NCBI GenBank assembly: GCA_024693135.1
Contig: JAILLN010000016.1
Span: 1 to 46,800, forward strand
From: Lachnospiraceae bacterium
Lineage (GTDB): Bacteria; Bacillota; Clostridia; Lachnospirales; Lachnospiraceae
Direction: 5' to 3'
Length of the DNA: 46,800 nt
Shown: positions 17,471-26,546 of the stretch, piece by piece
Layout: each line of letters starts with the position of its first letter
Position numbering within the stretch: position 1 is the first letter of the stretch
Notes under the pieces: generated by a model
What the model saw: the letters and a program-made list of their open reading frames with translations, nothing else
Databases searched by the model: none
What the model was told of the DNA's origin: nothing
Program-made: the position numbers and the translations under genes

Positions 17471-17519
17471 ATTGTATGGGGTATTTTGTCTTTCCGAAAT
17501 GAGAAAAAACTAAAAAAAG
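17471..17519 (-). promoter_or_regulatory. Predicted YesN-type response-regulator promoter, copy A (permeases)
   Basis: On the minus strand TTTTTTAGTTTTTT, then TTTCG (17495-17499), an 18-base spacer, and TACAAT (17471-17476). The layout matches copy B at 13665-13713. It lies between the response-regulator stop and the permease start, giving an expected leader of about 135 bases. Confidence 0.72.
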
Positions 17520-17555
17520 AGGGGATTTCTAATAATAATTTTCCTTAAGATGTGT

Positions 17556-19076
17556 CTATTTGACGGTCTTGCGGTAATCTGCCGGAAGCTGTCCCGTGAC
17601 ATCCCGGAATACCTTGCTGAAATACTTCGGATCGGAATAGCCCACCCGTTCCGCGATCTCGTAAAGCTTCAGGGAGGTGCCGAGGAGAAGCTCTTTTGCC
17701 TTTGCGATACGGTAATTGCGGATATAGGCGCTGAAGGTGGTCCCGGTCTCCTTATGAAACTGGGTGCCTAAATATTCCGGGGTGATATTCAGCCGGGAAG
17801 CGATCTCGTCCAAAGTGATCCCGCTGTGGTAAAATTCCCGGATCATGCTCTTCGTCTTCTTTACGATCAGATTTGTGGACTCCGCCTCATCCTCCATGAC
17901 CAGCACGTCTTTTACCGTATCACAGATCCCGGAAAGCTCCTTGCGGGTCTTTGCCCCCATGATCTGCTCCAAGAGCTTCTGCTGCCGGATCTCCCCGGCC
18001 TTTTCATTTCCGATGTCCTTCGCCAGCTCCAGGGCAGACCAGATAAAGCGCACATAGCACTCCTTGACCTCCCTGGGATCGTAGACCCGGCCGTCACGGA
18101 AGCTTTCCGCAAAGCGGTCAAAGAGCTCGCCCACCCTGCCCTGATCTAAGGAGCAGACCACAGCCTTCATCTTTGCCTCCAGCTCCTTCGGATATACGCA
18201 GAGGCTCTTCTGTACCCGGGTGATCTTGGGATAGGAGATCAGGATGCTGTCTTCAAAGGAAAGATTCCAGTCCATATACGGATACAGCCTCCGGATCCCC
18301 TCCGGGAGAGCCTCAAGCCCCTCCACCTCCGTGAAGCCCACGGCACAGTCCTCGGATACCTCCTTCAGAAGCTGGTATTGGATCCAGCGCTCAAGATCCA
18401 GGCTGCTTTCATAATGATAGATGATGGTATAGATGATGCTCCGGTATTCCTCCTCCAGGCTCTGAAAGCCAAGCTTTCCATACAGGGAAAGGGAATGGCT
18501 GAGCTTATTCCGGTAATTTGCGGCTTCCTTTTCGTATTGATTTCCAAGATAGGTAAGGAGAATGATATATTTCTGGTCTCTTTCGATCTGATAGCTCCGG
18601 GAGAGGTATTCCGCCACCTCCTCCGTCACGGAAAGCCTCCCTCCCACGATCTCCCGGAAGACCTGCTCCAGGGTTCCGATCTGCAGGGGCTTCTTCTGCT
18701 TATCCTCCTCCATCTGCCTCCGGATGCTGCTTAAGGCCTGGGAGAAATCATTCAGGTTCACGGGCTTCAAGAGATACTCGGTGACCCCCAGCTTCATGGC
18801 GCTCCTGGCGTATTCAAATTCCGAATAGGCGCTTAGGACGATGGTCTTGGGCATTTCCATCCTTTGGCTGATCTCTTCTAACATCTTAAGCCCATCCATC
18901 CCGGGCATCTGCACATCCGTGATGATCAGATCCGGAGCAAGCTTCTCACAAAGGGAGAGCCCTTCCTTCCCGTCATTTGCCTCCCCTGCGATCTCATACT
19001 CTTCATCGATTTTTTTCAAAAGCTTGATGATCCCTTCCCGGATCCGGATCTCATCCTCTACGATCAAAACCTTCAA
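17556..19076 (-). CDS. YesN-type response regulator, AraC-family output
   Basis: A 506-residue regulator. The N-terminal receiver domain has acidic VEDE near residues 6-9, phosphoacceptor D54 in IITDVQMPGMDG, and the Lys switch region EYLLKPVN. A ~270-residue linker of the YesN kind follows, then a C-terminal AraC DNA-binding domain with ITLDEIASRLNITPEYLG and LYEIAERVGYSDPKYFSKVF. The start codon is TTG at 19076, supported by GGAGAG about 9 bases upstream and by the conserved receiver beginning immediately. It should be activated by the YesM-type kinase at 13723. The repeated AGTTTT...TTTCG boxes before the permeases and the binding protein are its likely sites (inference). Confidence 0.93.
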   Translation of the reverse strand: MKVLIVEDEIRIREGIIKLLKKIDEEYEIAGEANDGKEGLSLCEKLAPDLIITDVQMPGMDGLKMLEEISQRMEMPKTIVLSAYSEFEYARSAMKLGVTEYLLKPVNLNDFSQALSSIRRQMEEDKQKKPLQIGTLEQVFREIVGGRLSVTEEVAEYLSRSYQIERDQKYIILLTYLGNQYEKEAANYRNKLSHSLSLYGKLGFQSLEEEYRSIIYTIIYHYESSLDLERWIQYQLLKEVSEDCAVGFTEVEGLEALPEGIRRLYPYMDWNLSFEDSILISYPKITRVQKSLCVYPKELEAKMKAVVCSLDQGRVGELFDRFAESFRDGRVYDPREVKECYVRFIWSALELAKDIGNEKAGEIRQQKLLEQIMGAKTRKELSGICDTVKDVLVMEDEAESTNLIVKKTKSMIREFYHSGITLDEIASRLNITPEYLGTQFHKETGTTFSAYIRNYRIAKAKELLLGTSLKLYEIAERVGYSDPKYFSKVFRDVTGQLPADYRKTVK

Positions 19077-19121
19077 GGCGCCAGCTCTCCATTCTGCTTC
19101 ATTCCGGACTGAAACGCTTTC

Positions 19122-19150
19122 ATTTTACTACAGCCCCTTTCCTGCGGCAA
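19122..19150 (-). promoter_or_regulatory. Probable promoter of the response-regulator gene
   Basis: On the minus strand TTGCCG (19145-19150) and TAAAAT (19122-19127) are 17 bases apart, about 46 bases upstream of the TTG start. It is divergent from the protease promoter. Confidence 0.5.
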
Positions 19151-19175
19151 CCGGAGCGGAAGGACATCCCGGATG

Positions 19176-19204
19176 TTTTCAAGAAGCCTTATTCGTTGTA
19201 TAAT
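19176..19204 (+). promoter_or_regulatory. Probable promoter of the C1A protease gene
   Basis: TTTTCA (19176-19181), a 17-base spacer and a perfect TATAAT (19199-19204). The untranslated leader would be about 68 bases, ending in TTAGGAGG before the ATG. Confidence 0.65.
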
Positions 19205-19278
19205 ATGCGGTGAAATTTTGACGGCAGGGCTCCATCGCCGGATGCCCTCTACCCATGATGAACCTTAGGAGGTAATCT

Positions 19279-22200
19279 ATGCTGAAACGACAATTCCAGA
19301 AGAAAATGCTGTCCTTCTTCCTGGCATCGTCCATGATGATGACAAGCCTCGGGACCGGAGCCGCTCCGGTACTGGCGGCGGAGATCCCAGAGGAGCAGGT
19401 TCAGGAGACCGTGGCCGGGAAGGACGCGGAGGCCATGCCGGAGATCCCGGGGGATGAGCCCCAGGCAGATGCGGCCGTTACGCAGGACATCCCGCAATAC
19501 AGCCTGGGCTATAAGGCGCCTGAATGGATGGGGCCTGCCGTAGCCATAGATGACGACCTGACCGTATCCCAGCTGGAGTCCATGGTGGATGGTACAGAAG
19601 GAGATGAGCTCCCGGATGCAGGAGACGGGATCGGTCCTGTCCCGGATGGTAAGGTGGAGCCAGCCTACCCGGCAGCTTACAGCGATACAGAAGATATCAA
19701 TAAATATCTGGCAGAGCATCTTCCCCCCACCAGAGACCAGAACCCCTATGGCAGCTGCTGGGCTCATTCCTCCATGGCCCTGGCGGAAAGCTATCTGATC
19801 CAGAACGGGCTTGCCGATACCGATATCGATCTGAGCGAGCGGCATCTGGTATACAATACCTACGCGGAAGGATCAAATCCTCTTTTTGCGGATACCGGGG
19901 ATAAGGTAACTTATGAAGGGAAGCCTACATCGCCCTCGGATGTGGAGGTCGCCTTCGAACAATTCGGCGGAAACCTGGCGGATGCGGCCGCAACCCTTGC
20001 CCGGTGGAGGGGTGCGACGGCTGAAGATAACGCCAAATATTCTGAGATCGAAAATTCTTCTCCGGAATGGGAAAACATTGAGTTTAACCATGACGGAGCA
20101 CAGCTTAAGGATGCCTTCATCATCGATCTGAAAAATAATCCCAAGCTGGTAAAACGCTTCATCAAAAATTACGGCGCGGTGGGAGCCAGCATCCATGCGG
20201 TAGACACCGATAAAGAACCGGTGGATAAATACTTCAACTCCGAAAAGAATGCTTATTTTTACAATAACTCCGTAACGAAAACGAACCACGCCGTGACCCT
20301 GGTGGGATGGGATGATGATTATCCCAAGGATAACTTCAACAGCTCTGCCAATGGACGAGGCGCAAACAGCCACAACCCTCCCGAAGAGAACGGTGCCTGG
20401 CTGGTCCGAAACAGCTGGACTGCAGGAAAGGCATCCCTTGGCAGCTATGATTCCTATTTCTGGATCTCCTATGAGGATAACGGGCTCAACTGCGCTCCGC
20501 CTAGCAGCGCTTCGCCCGAGGTCTATGCCTTCCGGATGCAGAAGGCGGCTTCAGATTATAATTATTTTTACAATACCCTGACTCATAAAAACGCCTATGT
20601 TACTGTACATGAAACTCCCTACGAAAGCGCCAATATCTTTCAGGCTTGCGGCAACACAGAGGGGGATGAGAAGCTGGAATCCGTGACGGTCCAGCTTTTT
20701 ACCCTGGATGAACTGGACGACAGAAAATATACCCTGGATATCTATACCGATCTGACCGACAACGCAAAGCCGGACAGCGGCAAGAAAGCGGCCACGGTGA
20801 CCGGGGAATTTCCGGCGAAGGGCCTTTATACCATCGAATTGGATGAACCTGTGGAGCTCAAAAAGGGCAGCCTTTTTTCCGCGGTCGTTACCATGAACGG
20901 ACGAAGCGTAGATGTCGAAGAAGACGAATATTTTCCCTTTACAGCGACCTTCAGCGGATCTTTTCAGTCAAAAAGCCTTGCCGGGCAGAGCTTCCACAAG
21001 ACCCAGAGCGAAAGCTACTGGCAGGACCAAAGCGAAGGCCATAAAGGCAACTTCTGCATCTCCGTACATACCTCCAAGGCCGGTGAGACCCCGGTCACAG
21101 ACCTTGTGATCAATACGGATAAATATAAAAAGCTCTGCACAGCCCCCGGCTTTAATACCGTCCAGGTAGAATACAGCCTGATCCCCGCCAATGCCACCAA
21201 TCGAAAGATCAAATGGGAAAGCAGTGCCCCATCGGTCGCGTCCATTTCCGATACCGGAGTCATCACGGCGCTTAAGCCCGGAAATGTCACCTTTACCGCC
21301 ACGGCCCTGGGAGGCACCGACGTAAAGGTAAGCTGGACCGCTGAAGTGAGCCGGTTCCTTTCGGCCAGGATCTATCCCTCCGGCACCCTGAAGGTGGTGA
21401 AGGATGAGCCCTATCAGCTGGTATTCCAGACCTTCCCGGCGCAGGTTACTCTTTCCGAGGAGGATATTGAGTGGTTCAAAAATACCGATCCTTCCGTCGC
21501 TTCTGTAGGTAAAGACGGAACCCTTACGCCCCTCAAGGCGGGAAGCACCACCATTAAAGCCCGCATCGGCGGCATGGAAGCAGAAAACGAGCTTACGGTG
21601 AACGTAGTAGAAAGCAGGGAGGATCTGATCTCCGTAAATTCCATTACCGTTAGGCTCTCCAAAGATACCATAGAAGCAGGGGATTATATCCAGGCCATGG
21701 CTGAGGTTTCCCCGGCAGACGCAGATAATCCCCAGGTCACCTGGGAATCCTCCGATCCCTCCATCGCTTACATCGATGGAAAGGGCCTCATCACCGGATT
21801 GAAGCTCGGTACGGTCCGGATCAGTGCCTACAACGATTACTGGGATATCTCCTCTGAGCCTGTCTCCCTGACGGTGAAGGAGAAGGCACCGGAATCCCCC
21901 GTACCGCTCTGTGAGGTCAGCTTTGTGGTCAGCGGCAACCTGATCGCTTCCAGATATGTGGAAACCGGCTCTCCCGTAGCCTTCCCGGCCGACCCCGAGG
22001 GAGACTTCCTGGGCTGGTACAAGGACGGAGTGAGGTGGGCCGAATCCCAGCCGGTACTGGAGGATATGACCCTGACGGCCGGATTCCTCACCTACTCCAC
22101 CCCCAGCGGAAATGAAGCCGGGATGGATACGGATCTCCAGGTGGTATCCGGCTGCACCCTTTATCTGATCAAGGGACAGAAATATACCCTGGATCAGACT

Positions 22201-23409
22201 TATACATGGGAAAGCGACTCTCCCAAGGAGGTAAAGATCACCAAGAAGTTCTATGCCCAGGCAAAGAAGGATACAACTGACGCCGTGAAGCTTACCGGCA
22301 CGCCCATTGAGGAAAGCGCCAGCGGGAATGTCATTCTCAGCTGCAATGCCATCGTGGTCACCGTCAGTCTTCCCAAAAAGGCCACTTCCCTCCTTCTGGG
22401 TGAGACAAAAGAACTGGCGATCGCCGGGATCACATCCGAAAACCGGGCGAATTACCATATTCTTTGGCATTCGGACAATCCCGCCGTGGCCACCGTACAG
22501 GACGGCATGGTCTACGGGGCCGGCAAGGGAAGCACCGTGATCCGGGCCTATGTCAATGGAAAGACTCTTTCTGCCAAGGTCAAGGTATCCGAGGTAAAGG
22601 CCCTCAAGAAGCTGACCGTGGAAAACGGCCAGACCTATTCCCTGGCTCCTCTCCAGACCGTGCCCCTGAAGATCAGCGGCTTTAAGCTGAAGGGTGCCCA
22701 GTGGAGCGTTTCCGGGGATACTTCCCTTTCCCTGTGTGAGATCACAAACAAAAGGGATGCCGTGATTGCCTATCAGAACCCGGTGGTCAGGATCAGCACC
22801 ACCAACGGAAGGCTGTATGCCATAGGGAAAGGGGAAGTGATGCTGAACGGCCAGGATAAGGACGGCGAAACGATCCGCTTCACCGTAAAGGTAGACCAGC
22901 CTCAGGACCGCTTCCTGTATGTGGCCCAAAATAAGAGCAAGGCCATCTCCATCTATAATGTTAAGGCAGGGAAGGCAGACTGGGCCTCCGGCAATGAAGA
23001 GATCGCCAAGATCCTTACTAAAGGCAGGGTCAAGGGCATCTCTGCCGGCTATACGACTGTATCTGGAAATTATGATCCTTATCACATAGATACCGTATCC
23101 GGCTCCGGCTTTGATTATAAACTCCATGCCTTTGTGGAGGATCCCTCCTGGGAGACTTCCTCGAAGAATGCAAAGCTCACTCCCAACCGCTCCGGGACAA
23201 AGTATAAGCTTGAGCTGAAGGCCGGGGAGCAGTGCATCTTAAAGGGCAAGGGGATCTACGAGCAGGCTCTTTTCAAGAGCAGCAACAACCTCGTCGCCTA
23301 TATGAGTGATGCCGGAGTGGTATATGCCAGAACTCCCGGAAAAGCAAAGCTGAATGCAAAGATCGCAGGCAAGGCCTACCAGATCATCGTGGAGGTCTCT
23401 GCACCGTAA
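19279..23409 (+). CDS. Secreted papain-like (C1A) cysteine protease with Ig-like repeats
   Basis: A 1376-residue exported protein. A signal peptide (about 1-34, ending PVLAA) and an acidic propeptide precede a C1A domain. Its catalytic residues are Q154 and C160 (QNPYGSCW), H337 (NHAVTLVGW) and N378 (VRNSWTAG). A beta-rich region at about 405-600 sits where Cwp84-type clostridial proteases have a lectin-like domain. Three bacterial Ig-like (Big_2) modules follow between about 604 and 875, marked by WESSAPSVASI, NTDPSVASV and WESSDPSIAYI. A module with FLGWYKDG comes next, then further Ig-like beta modules to the C-terminus. No sortase motif, SLH or CWB2 repeat is seen, so the mode of surface retention is unclear. 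It probably processes surface or host proteins. A strong terminator follows. Confidence 0.93.
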   Translation: MLKRQFQKKMLSFFLASSMMMTSLGTGAAPVLAAEIPEEQVQETVAGKDAEAMPEIPGDEPQADAAVTQDIPQYSLGYKAPEWMGPAVAIDDDLTVSQLESMVDGTEGDELPDAGDGIGPVPDGKVEPAYPAAYSDTEDINKYLAEHLPPTRDQNPYGSCWAHSSMALAESYLIQNGLADTDIDLSERHLVYNTYAEGSNPLFADTGDKVTYEGKPTSPSDVEVAFEQFGGNLADAAATLARWRGATAEDNAKYSEIENSSPEWENIEFNHDGAQLKDAFIIDLKNNPKLVKRFIKNYGAVGASIHAVDTDKEPVDKYFNSEKNAYFYNNSVTKTNHAVTLVGWDDDYPKDNFNSSANGRGANSHNPPEENGAWLVRNSWTAGKASLGSYDSYFWISYEDNGLNCAPPSSASPEVYAFRMQKAASDYNYFYNTLTHKNAYVTVHETPYESANIFQACGNTEGDEKLESVTVQLFTLDELDDRKYTLDIYTDLTDNAKPDSGKKAATVTGEFPAKGLYTIELDEPVELKKGSLFSAVVTMNGRSVDVEEDEYFPFTATFSGSFQSKSLAGQSFHKTQSESYWQDQSEGHKGNFCISVHTSKAGETPVTDLVINTDKYKKLCTAPGFNTVQVEYSLIPANATNRKIKWESSAPSVASISDTGVITALKPGNVTFTATALGGTDVKVSWTAEVSRFLSARIYPSGTLKVVKDEPYQLVFQTFPAQVTLSEEDIEWFKNTDPSVASVGKDGTLTPLKAGSTTIKARIGGMEAENELTVNVVESREDLISVNSITVRLSKDTIEAGDYIQAMAEVSPADADNPQVTWESSDPSIAYIDGKGLITGLKLGTVRISAYNDYWDISSEPVSLTVKEKAPESPVPLCEVSFVVSGNLIASRYVETGSPVAFPADPEGDFLGWYKDGVRWAESQPVLEDMTLTAGFLTYSTPSGNEAGMDTDLQVVSGCTLYLIKGQKYTLDQTYTWESDSPKEVKITKKFYAQAKKDTTDAVKLTGTPIEESASGNVILSCNAIVVTVSLPKKATSLLLGETKELAIAGITSENRANYHILWHSDNPAVATVQDGMVYGAGKGSTVIRAYVNGKTLSAKVKVSEVKALKKLTVENGQTYSLAPLQTVPLKISGFKLKGAQWSVSGDTSLSLCEITNKRDAVIAYQNPVVRISTTNGRLYAIGKGEVMLNGQDKDGETIRFTVKVDQPQDRFLYVAQNKSKAISIYNVKAGKADWASGNEEIAKILTKGRVKGISAGYTTVSGNYDPYHIDTVSGSGFDYKLHAFVEDPSWETSSKNAKLTPNRSGTKYKLELKAGEQCILKGKGIYEQALFKSSNNLVAYMSDAGVVYARTPGKAKLNAKIAGKAYQIIVEVSAP

Positions 23410-23446
23410 AGCTTTGGCCCGGCAGGGCTTTATTGCTTGAGAAAAA

Positions 23447-23483
23447 GCCGCCATGGGGAAAGATCCCTGTGGCGGCATTTTTT
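23447..23483 (+). terminator. Rho-independent terminator after the protease
   Basis: GCCGCCATGGGG (23447-23458) pairs with CCCTGTGGCGGC (23465-23476) across a short loop and is followed by ATTTTTTT. It ends the protease transcript. The remaining ~130 bases to the convergent MBL gene show nothing further. Confidence 0.88.
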
Positions 23484-23613
23484 CATTTCATCGATCCGAA
23501 AACACCCTCTGCATCTGTTCCCCCATAATGAATCCCCTGTGTCATGCCCCCTGGATCATAAGCCGATCACGGGAACGATCTTTACAGCGGCAGATTGGTG
23601 TCCGGCTCCTCCT

Positions 23614-25047
23614 TTATGCCAGGGTGAATCGTTCTCCATCCTCAAGCACTCGGACCACTCCATCCTTATAATCATCCAGCTCCATGATTTTCTTGAATTG
23701 ATCCGCACATTCGGTATGCATGGGAATGATGACCTTGGGCTTTGTCTTCGCAATGAGCTTCTGGATCGTCTCTTTATAGGCATGGCCGCTGGTATGGAGC
23801 TGCTCCCATGAGCTTGGATCCTCCAGATAATCCTCTCCCAGACAATATTTCATGAACCGGGTCATCTTTGGATCTTCTTTTGCCCTGGGATTGGTGGGGC
23901 TTCCCAGATAGCCCTCCCATTGGGAATAGATGATATACGGATCGTATTTCCTCAGCCGGTCAACTAATTTTTCAAATCTGCCGGTTTCCTTCCCCGGATC
24001 GTTATTCGGCCGGCAAAAGACAACAACTCCTACATCCGGCTTGTTCAATTTATTGAATAATATGGGAATGTCCAAATCCTTATAGTGCTCGTTGTCCTTC
24101 CGGCCCTCAGGATCGTTAAGGCCGTCCAGACCACCCAGCACCAGCAGGTACCGGTCCGAACCGCAATATCTTTTTGTGATGGAATAGCTGTCCTCTTCCT
24201 CCCCCTTTGAAGCGGCAACCTCCTGAAATATCTGCGCCTGATAATTATCGCAGATGATCTCCCGGTTATGGGGAACATTCCGGTAAAACTCCATAAAGCT
24301 GTCGATATTGGTGGATGAAACAACAACCAGAGTCACTTTATGAGCCTGGAATATCTCCCGTGCCCTTTTTCCCAGATCTTCTTCGGTCACGATGGCACTG
24401 CCTGCCTTTTCGCGGAGACGGGAGAGCATGGTTGCTTCGGTAAGCAGGACATCGACCTTCCCGATCTGGTTCAATATCTTTTCAAAGGATCCTCGTTTGC
24501 TTGCAATTCCATGATCCCTGAAATCCCCGGAATGAAGGATCCTTTTCCCTTCCATTTCGATCAAAAACATATAGGCATCGATGGCGGAATGATCTGCCCG
24601 GATGGGCGTGACCTTTATTCTGCCCTCCGCAAGGAACAGGGGCTTCCCGATATGCTGATCTTTTTCCACCTGAAAAACATGCATCTTTTCGACGATGGGT
24701 TTAGTGTTGCCATTGATTTTTTCCAGCTTTTCTGCCAATATCCGTTCTATTTTTTTGGCAAGCTCTCCGATATACATGGGAATGGCGGGATTTCTGTTAT
24801 ATACATCGGCAAACAGGCCAAGATGATCCCCGTGATAGTGAGTGAACAGCAAAGCCTCGGAAGGACGCGGGTTTTCTTTTGTTCCGACCACCGTATCCAG
24901 AAGCGTTTCATCATTGATTCCTTTCGTTTCGCTGCCGGGCAGGTTTTTCCCGCAATCAACAAGGATCCGCTCATCCCCCAGACTGTATTCCGTGCAGCTG
25001 CCGCCGATATGGTGGCTTCCCCTTTGGATCACTATACTCACACTCAT
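23614..25047 (-). CDS. MBL-fold hydrolase, RNase J-like
   Basis: A 477-residue metallo-beta-lactamase-fold protein. The metal-binding motif is H70-x-H72-x-D74-H75 (THYHGDHLG), with further ligands suggested by HSGDFRDHG and the C-terminal IIPMHTE. The middle (TLVVVSSTNIDSFMEFYR, then ICDNYQAQIFQEV) is arranged like the beta-CASP insert of RNase J and related nucleases. The ATG at 25047 is chosen because AGGGGAG lies 5 bases upstream; an upstream in-frame extension has no site. It stands alone, convergent with the protease gene. It may be an RNA-processing enzyme, but it is shorter than RNase J (about 555 residues), so substrate and function are uncertain. Confidence 0.82.
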   Translation of the reverse strand: MSVSIVIQRGSHHIGGSCTEYSLGDERILVDCGKNLPGSETKGINDETLLDTVVGTKENPRPSEALLFTHYHGDHLGLFADVYNRNPAIPMYIGELAKKIERILAEKLEKINGNTKPIVEKMHVFQVEKDQHIGKPLFLAEGRIKVTPIRADHSAIDAYMFLIEMEGKRILHSGDFRDHGIASKRGSFEKILNQIGKVDVLLTEATMLSRLREKAGSAIVTEEDLGKRAREIFQAHKVTLVVVSSTNIDSFMEFYRNVPHNREIICDNYQAQIFQEVAASKGEEEDSYSITKRYCGSDRYLLVLGGLDGLNDPEGRKDNEHYKDLDIPILFNKLNKPDVGVVVFCRPNNDPGKETGRFEKLVDRLRKYDPYIIYSQWEGYLGSPTNPRAKEDPKMTRFMKYCLGEDYLEDPSSWEQLHTSGHAYKETIQKLIAKTKPKVIIPMHTECADQFKKIMELDDYKDGVVRVLEDGERFTLA

Positions 25048-25370
25048 ATGCACTCCCCTGAAAGAACGGTATACCCGCGAACGCATTTAACTGCCGTTTG
25101 AAAATCTGTTCCGCGGTATATGCAGTTAAACTACAATGCCTGCCTTCGGCAGCCATTTCGCTTAATTAGTATAAAAGCATCCGGCATTTCTGATCTTTGA
25201 TATCATCCTCTCATCGGATTATACCACAATCCGGCAGCATCAAAGAGCCTCTTCCCCTGGCAGCTCCAATGCATGGCAGCGGATCTTTTTTATATTTGCG
25301 TCTTGTGCAGATGGCTGATAAAATATATCCATGCGTACTCGCTTTACAGCAGGATAAGGACGAGGTTCAG
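25048..25370. other. Intergenic region with hairpins and a possible promoter
   Basis: No gene is seen in these 323 bases. A 9-bp inverted repeat TTTAACTGC/GCAGTTAAA (25086-25094 and 25122-25130) and a small hairpin CTGCC-TTC-GGCAG (25140-25152) lie in the leader of the MBL gene. A possible plus-strand promoter, TTGATA (25197-25202) with a 17-base spacer and TATACC (25220-25225), points to the small genes that follow. Confidence 0.45.
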
Positions 25371-25535
25371 ATGAAGGATCAATCCAAAAAAACAGTCAAG
25401 CCGGCGATTCCTAAGATCCCAAAGCCGGATTCCTCCAGAAGCTCCCAGATGATAAAGCAGATCGGAAAGGCATCTGACCTGAACTCCAGGGATATCGCTT
25501 CTGCTTTGAGGAAGTGGCTGACCGAGGAGAAGTGA
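25371..25535 (+). CDS. Small basic protein of unknown function
   Basis: A 54-residue protein. A Lys/Pro-rich start (KPAIPKIPKP) leads to a short amphipathic C-terminus, NSRDIASALRKWLTEEK. That tail resembles the pattern at the C-terminus of flagellar FliF, which binds FliG (Arg-x-Trp-Leu/Met then acidic residues), but the match is short and could be chance. GACGAGG lies about 6 bases before the ATG; an in-frame upstream extension looks untranslated. It is followed 52 bases later by a small membrane protein on the same strand, possibly co-transcribed. Confidence 0.6.
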   Translation: MKDQSKKTVKPAIPKIPKPDSSRSSQMIKQIGKASDLNSRDIASALRKWLTEEK

Positions 25536-25587
25536 TGCTCCTTCACAAAATGTTTTGTTTCCCTTTTTTTAAGGAGGATTCGTACTT

Positions 25588-25782
25588 ATGATCAAAGATT
25601 ATATTGAGAAAATACAAAGCGGCTCTTGTTCCGCTGCCGAGATCACGCTCATGGGGATCTGCCTGATCCTCCTCGGCGTCGTGATCGGGATGCTGGTGGC
25701 TCCGGCCAGGTTTATTGCAGCCGGCAGCTTCAACGGAAATCAGGGCACGCTGACAAAGACCGGCAAGTCCAAGAAGAAGTGA
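25588..25782 (+). CDS. Small single-pass membrane protein, unknown function
   Basis: A 64-residue protein with one clear membrane helix at about residues 20-42 (ITLMGICLILLGVVIGMLVA) and a Lys-rich tail (KTGKSKKK) expected to lie in the cytoplasm. AAGGAGG lies 9 bases before the ATG, a strong sign that it is translated. It ends 5 bases before the convergent RibD-C-like gene. No family is recognised. Confidence 0.75.
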   Translation: MIKDYIEKIQSGSCSAAEITLMGICLILLGVVIGMLVAPARFIAAGSFNGNQGTLTKTGKSKKK

Positions 25783-25787
25783 TCCTT

Positions 25788-26468
25788 CTATGAGATCACC
25801 CTGTATCTGAGCCTGATATATGAGCCTTCCAGCATATTGCAGCTCATGAGACGGAGCACTCCAAGCTTATCAAGCTCCTTATCACTTGATATGGAGCTGC
25901 CATCGATCAGAGAGGATGTCTCCTTCCCGCCGATCAGCACCGGTGCCACAACGATATCAACATAGTCAAACAGCTTCTCCCTGAGAAACATGCTATTCAG
26001 CGTTCCGCCGCTCTGGATCGTGATCCTTTCGCAGCTGTACCTTTCTTTCAGCTCTGCCAGGGCATTTCCAAGGGATAGGGTGTCCTGGCGGATGATGTGC
26101 AGATTATCCTCTTGCACGCCATAGGCCGGATGATCCTTGTTTGTTGTAAGCAAAACAAACTCCTTGGACCTGGCGCAAAAATACCGGATCCCATGCTCTG
26201 TCAAATGGCTGTTGTCCAGCAGCACAAAGGAGACCGGTGTTTTTTCGGGCAAAGGCTTTTCATTCACCCCCATCTTTTCCTGGACCCTGCCTGTATTAAA
26301 TGACCATAGATCCGTGGTCTGTTCGATCTCATAATATTGTGGCAGCCCCTCCTTCAATCCTTCTATCTTTGGAAAATCCTTATCGACATCCAGGGAATCC
26401 GATGCGCCCGGGCTGATCTTCCCATCCAATGACATCAGCATAAATAAGGTGGTGATCGGTCTGTTCAT
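25788..26468 (-). CDS. RibD C-terminal/dihydrofolate reductase-like protein
   Basis: A 226-residue NAD(P)H-dependent reductase of the RibD_C family. The N-terminal strand and loop ITTLFMLMSLDGKIS, the central FVLLDNSHLT, the nucleotide-binding RITIQSGGTLNSMFL and the late VDIVVAPVLIGG match the fold that reduces the ribosyl group in riboflavin synthesis. The N-terminal deaminase domain of RibD is absent. It is probably a stand-alone reductase of the group annotated as dihydrofolate reductase family. The ATG at 26468 has GAGAGGAG upstream. No riboflavin genes or FMN riboswitch are nearby, so a biosynthetic role is not supported by context. Confidence 0.87.
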   Translation of the reverse strand: MNRPITTLFMLMSLDGKISPGASDSLDVDKDFPKIEGLKEGLPQYYEIEQTTDLWSFNTGRVQEKMGVNEKPLPEKTPVSFVLLDNSHLTEHGIRYFCARSKEFVLLTTNKDHPAYGVQEDNLHIIRQDTLSLGNALAELKERYSCERITIQSGGTLNSMFLREKLFDYVDIVVAPVLIGGKETSSLIDGSSISSDKELDKLGVLRLMSCNMLEGSYIRLRYRVIS

Positions 26469-26546
26469 GTTCCACTCCTCTCTGCGCTGTATTAAAACTC
26501 TTCCTATTCTCCTTGTATCCGTCAGGGATATGCTCATTCTCCATGA

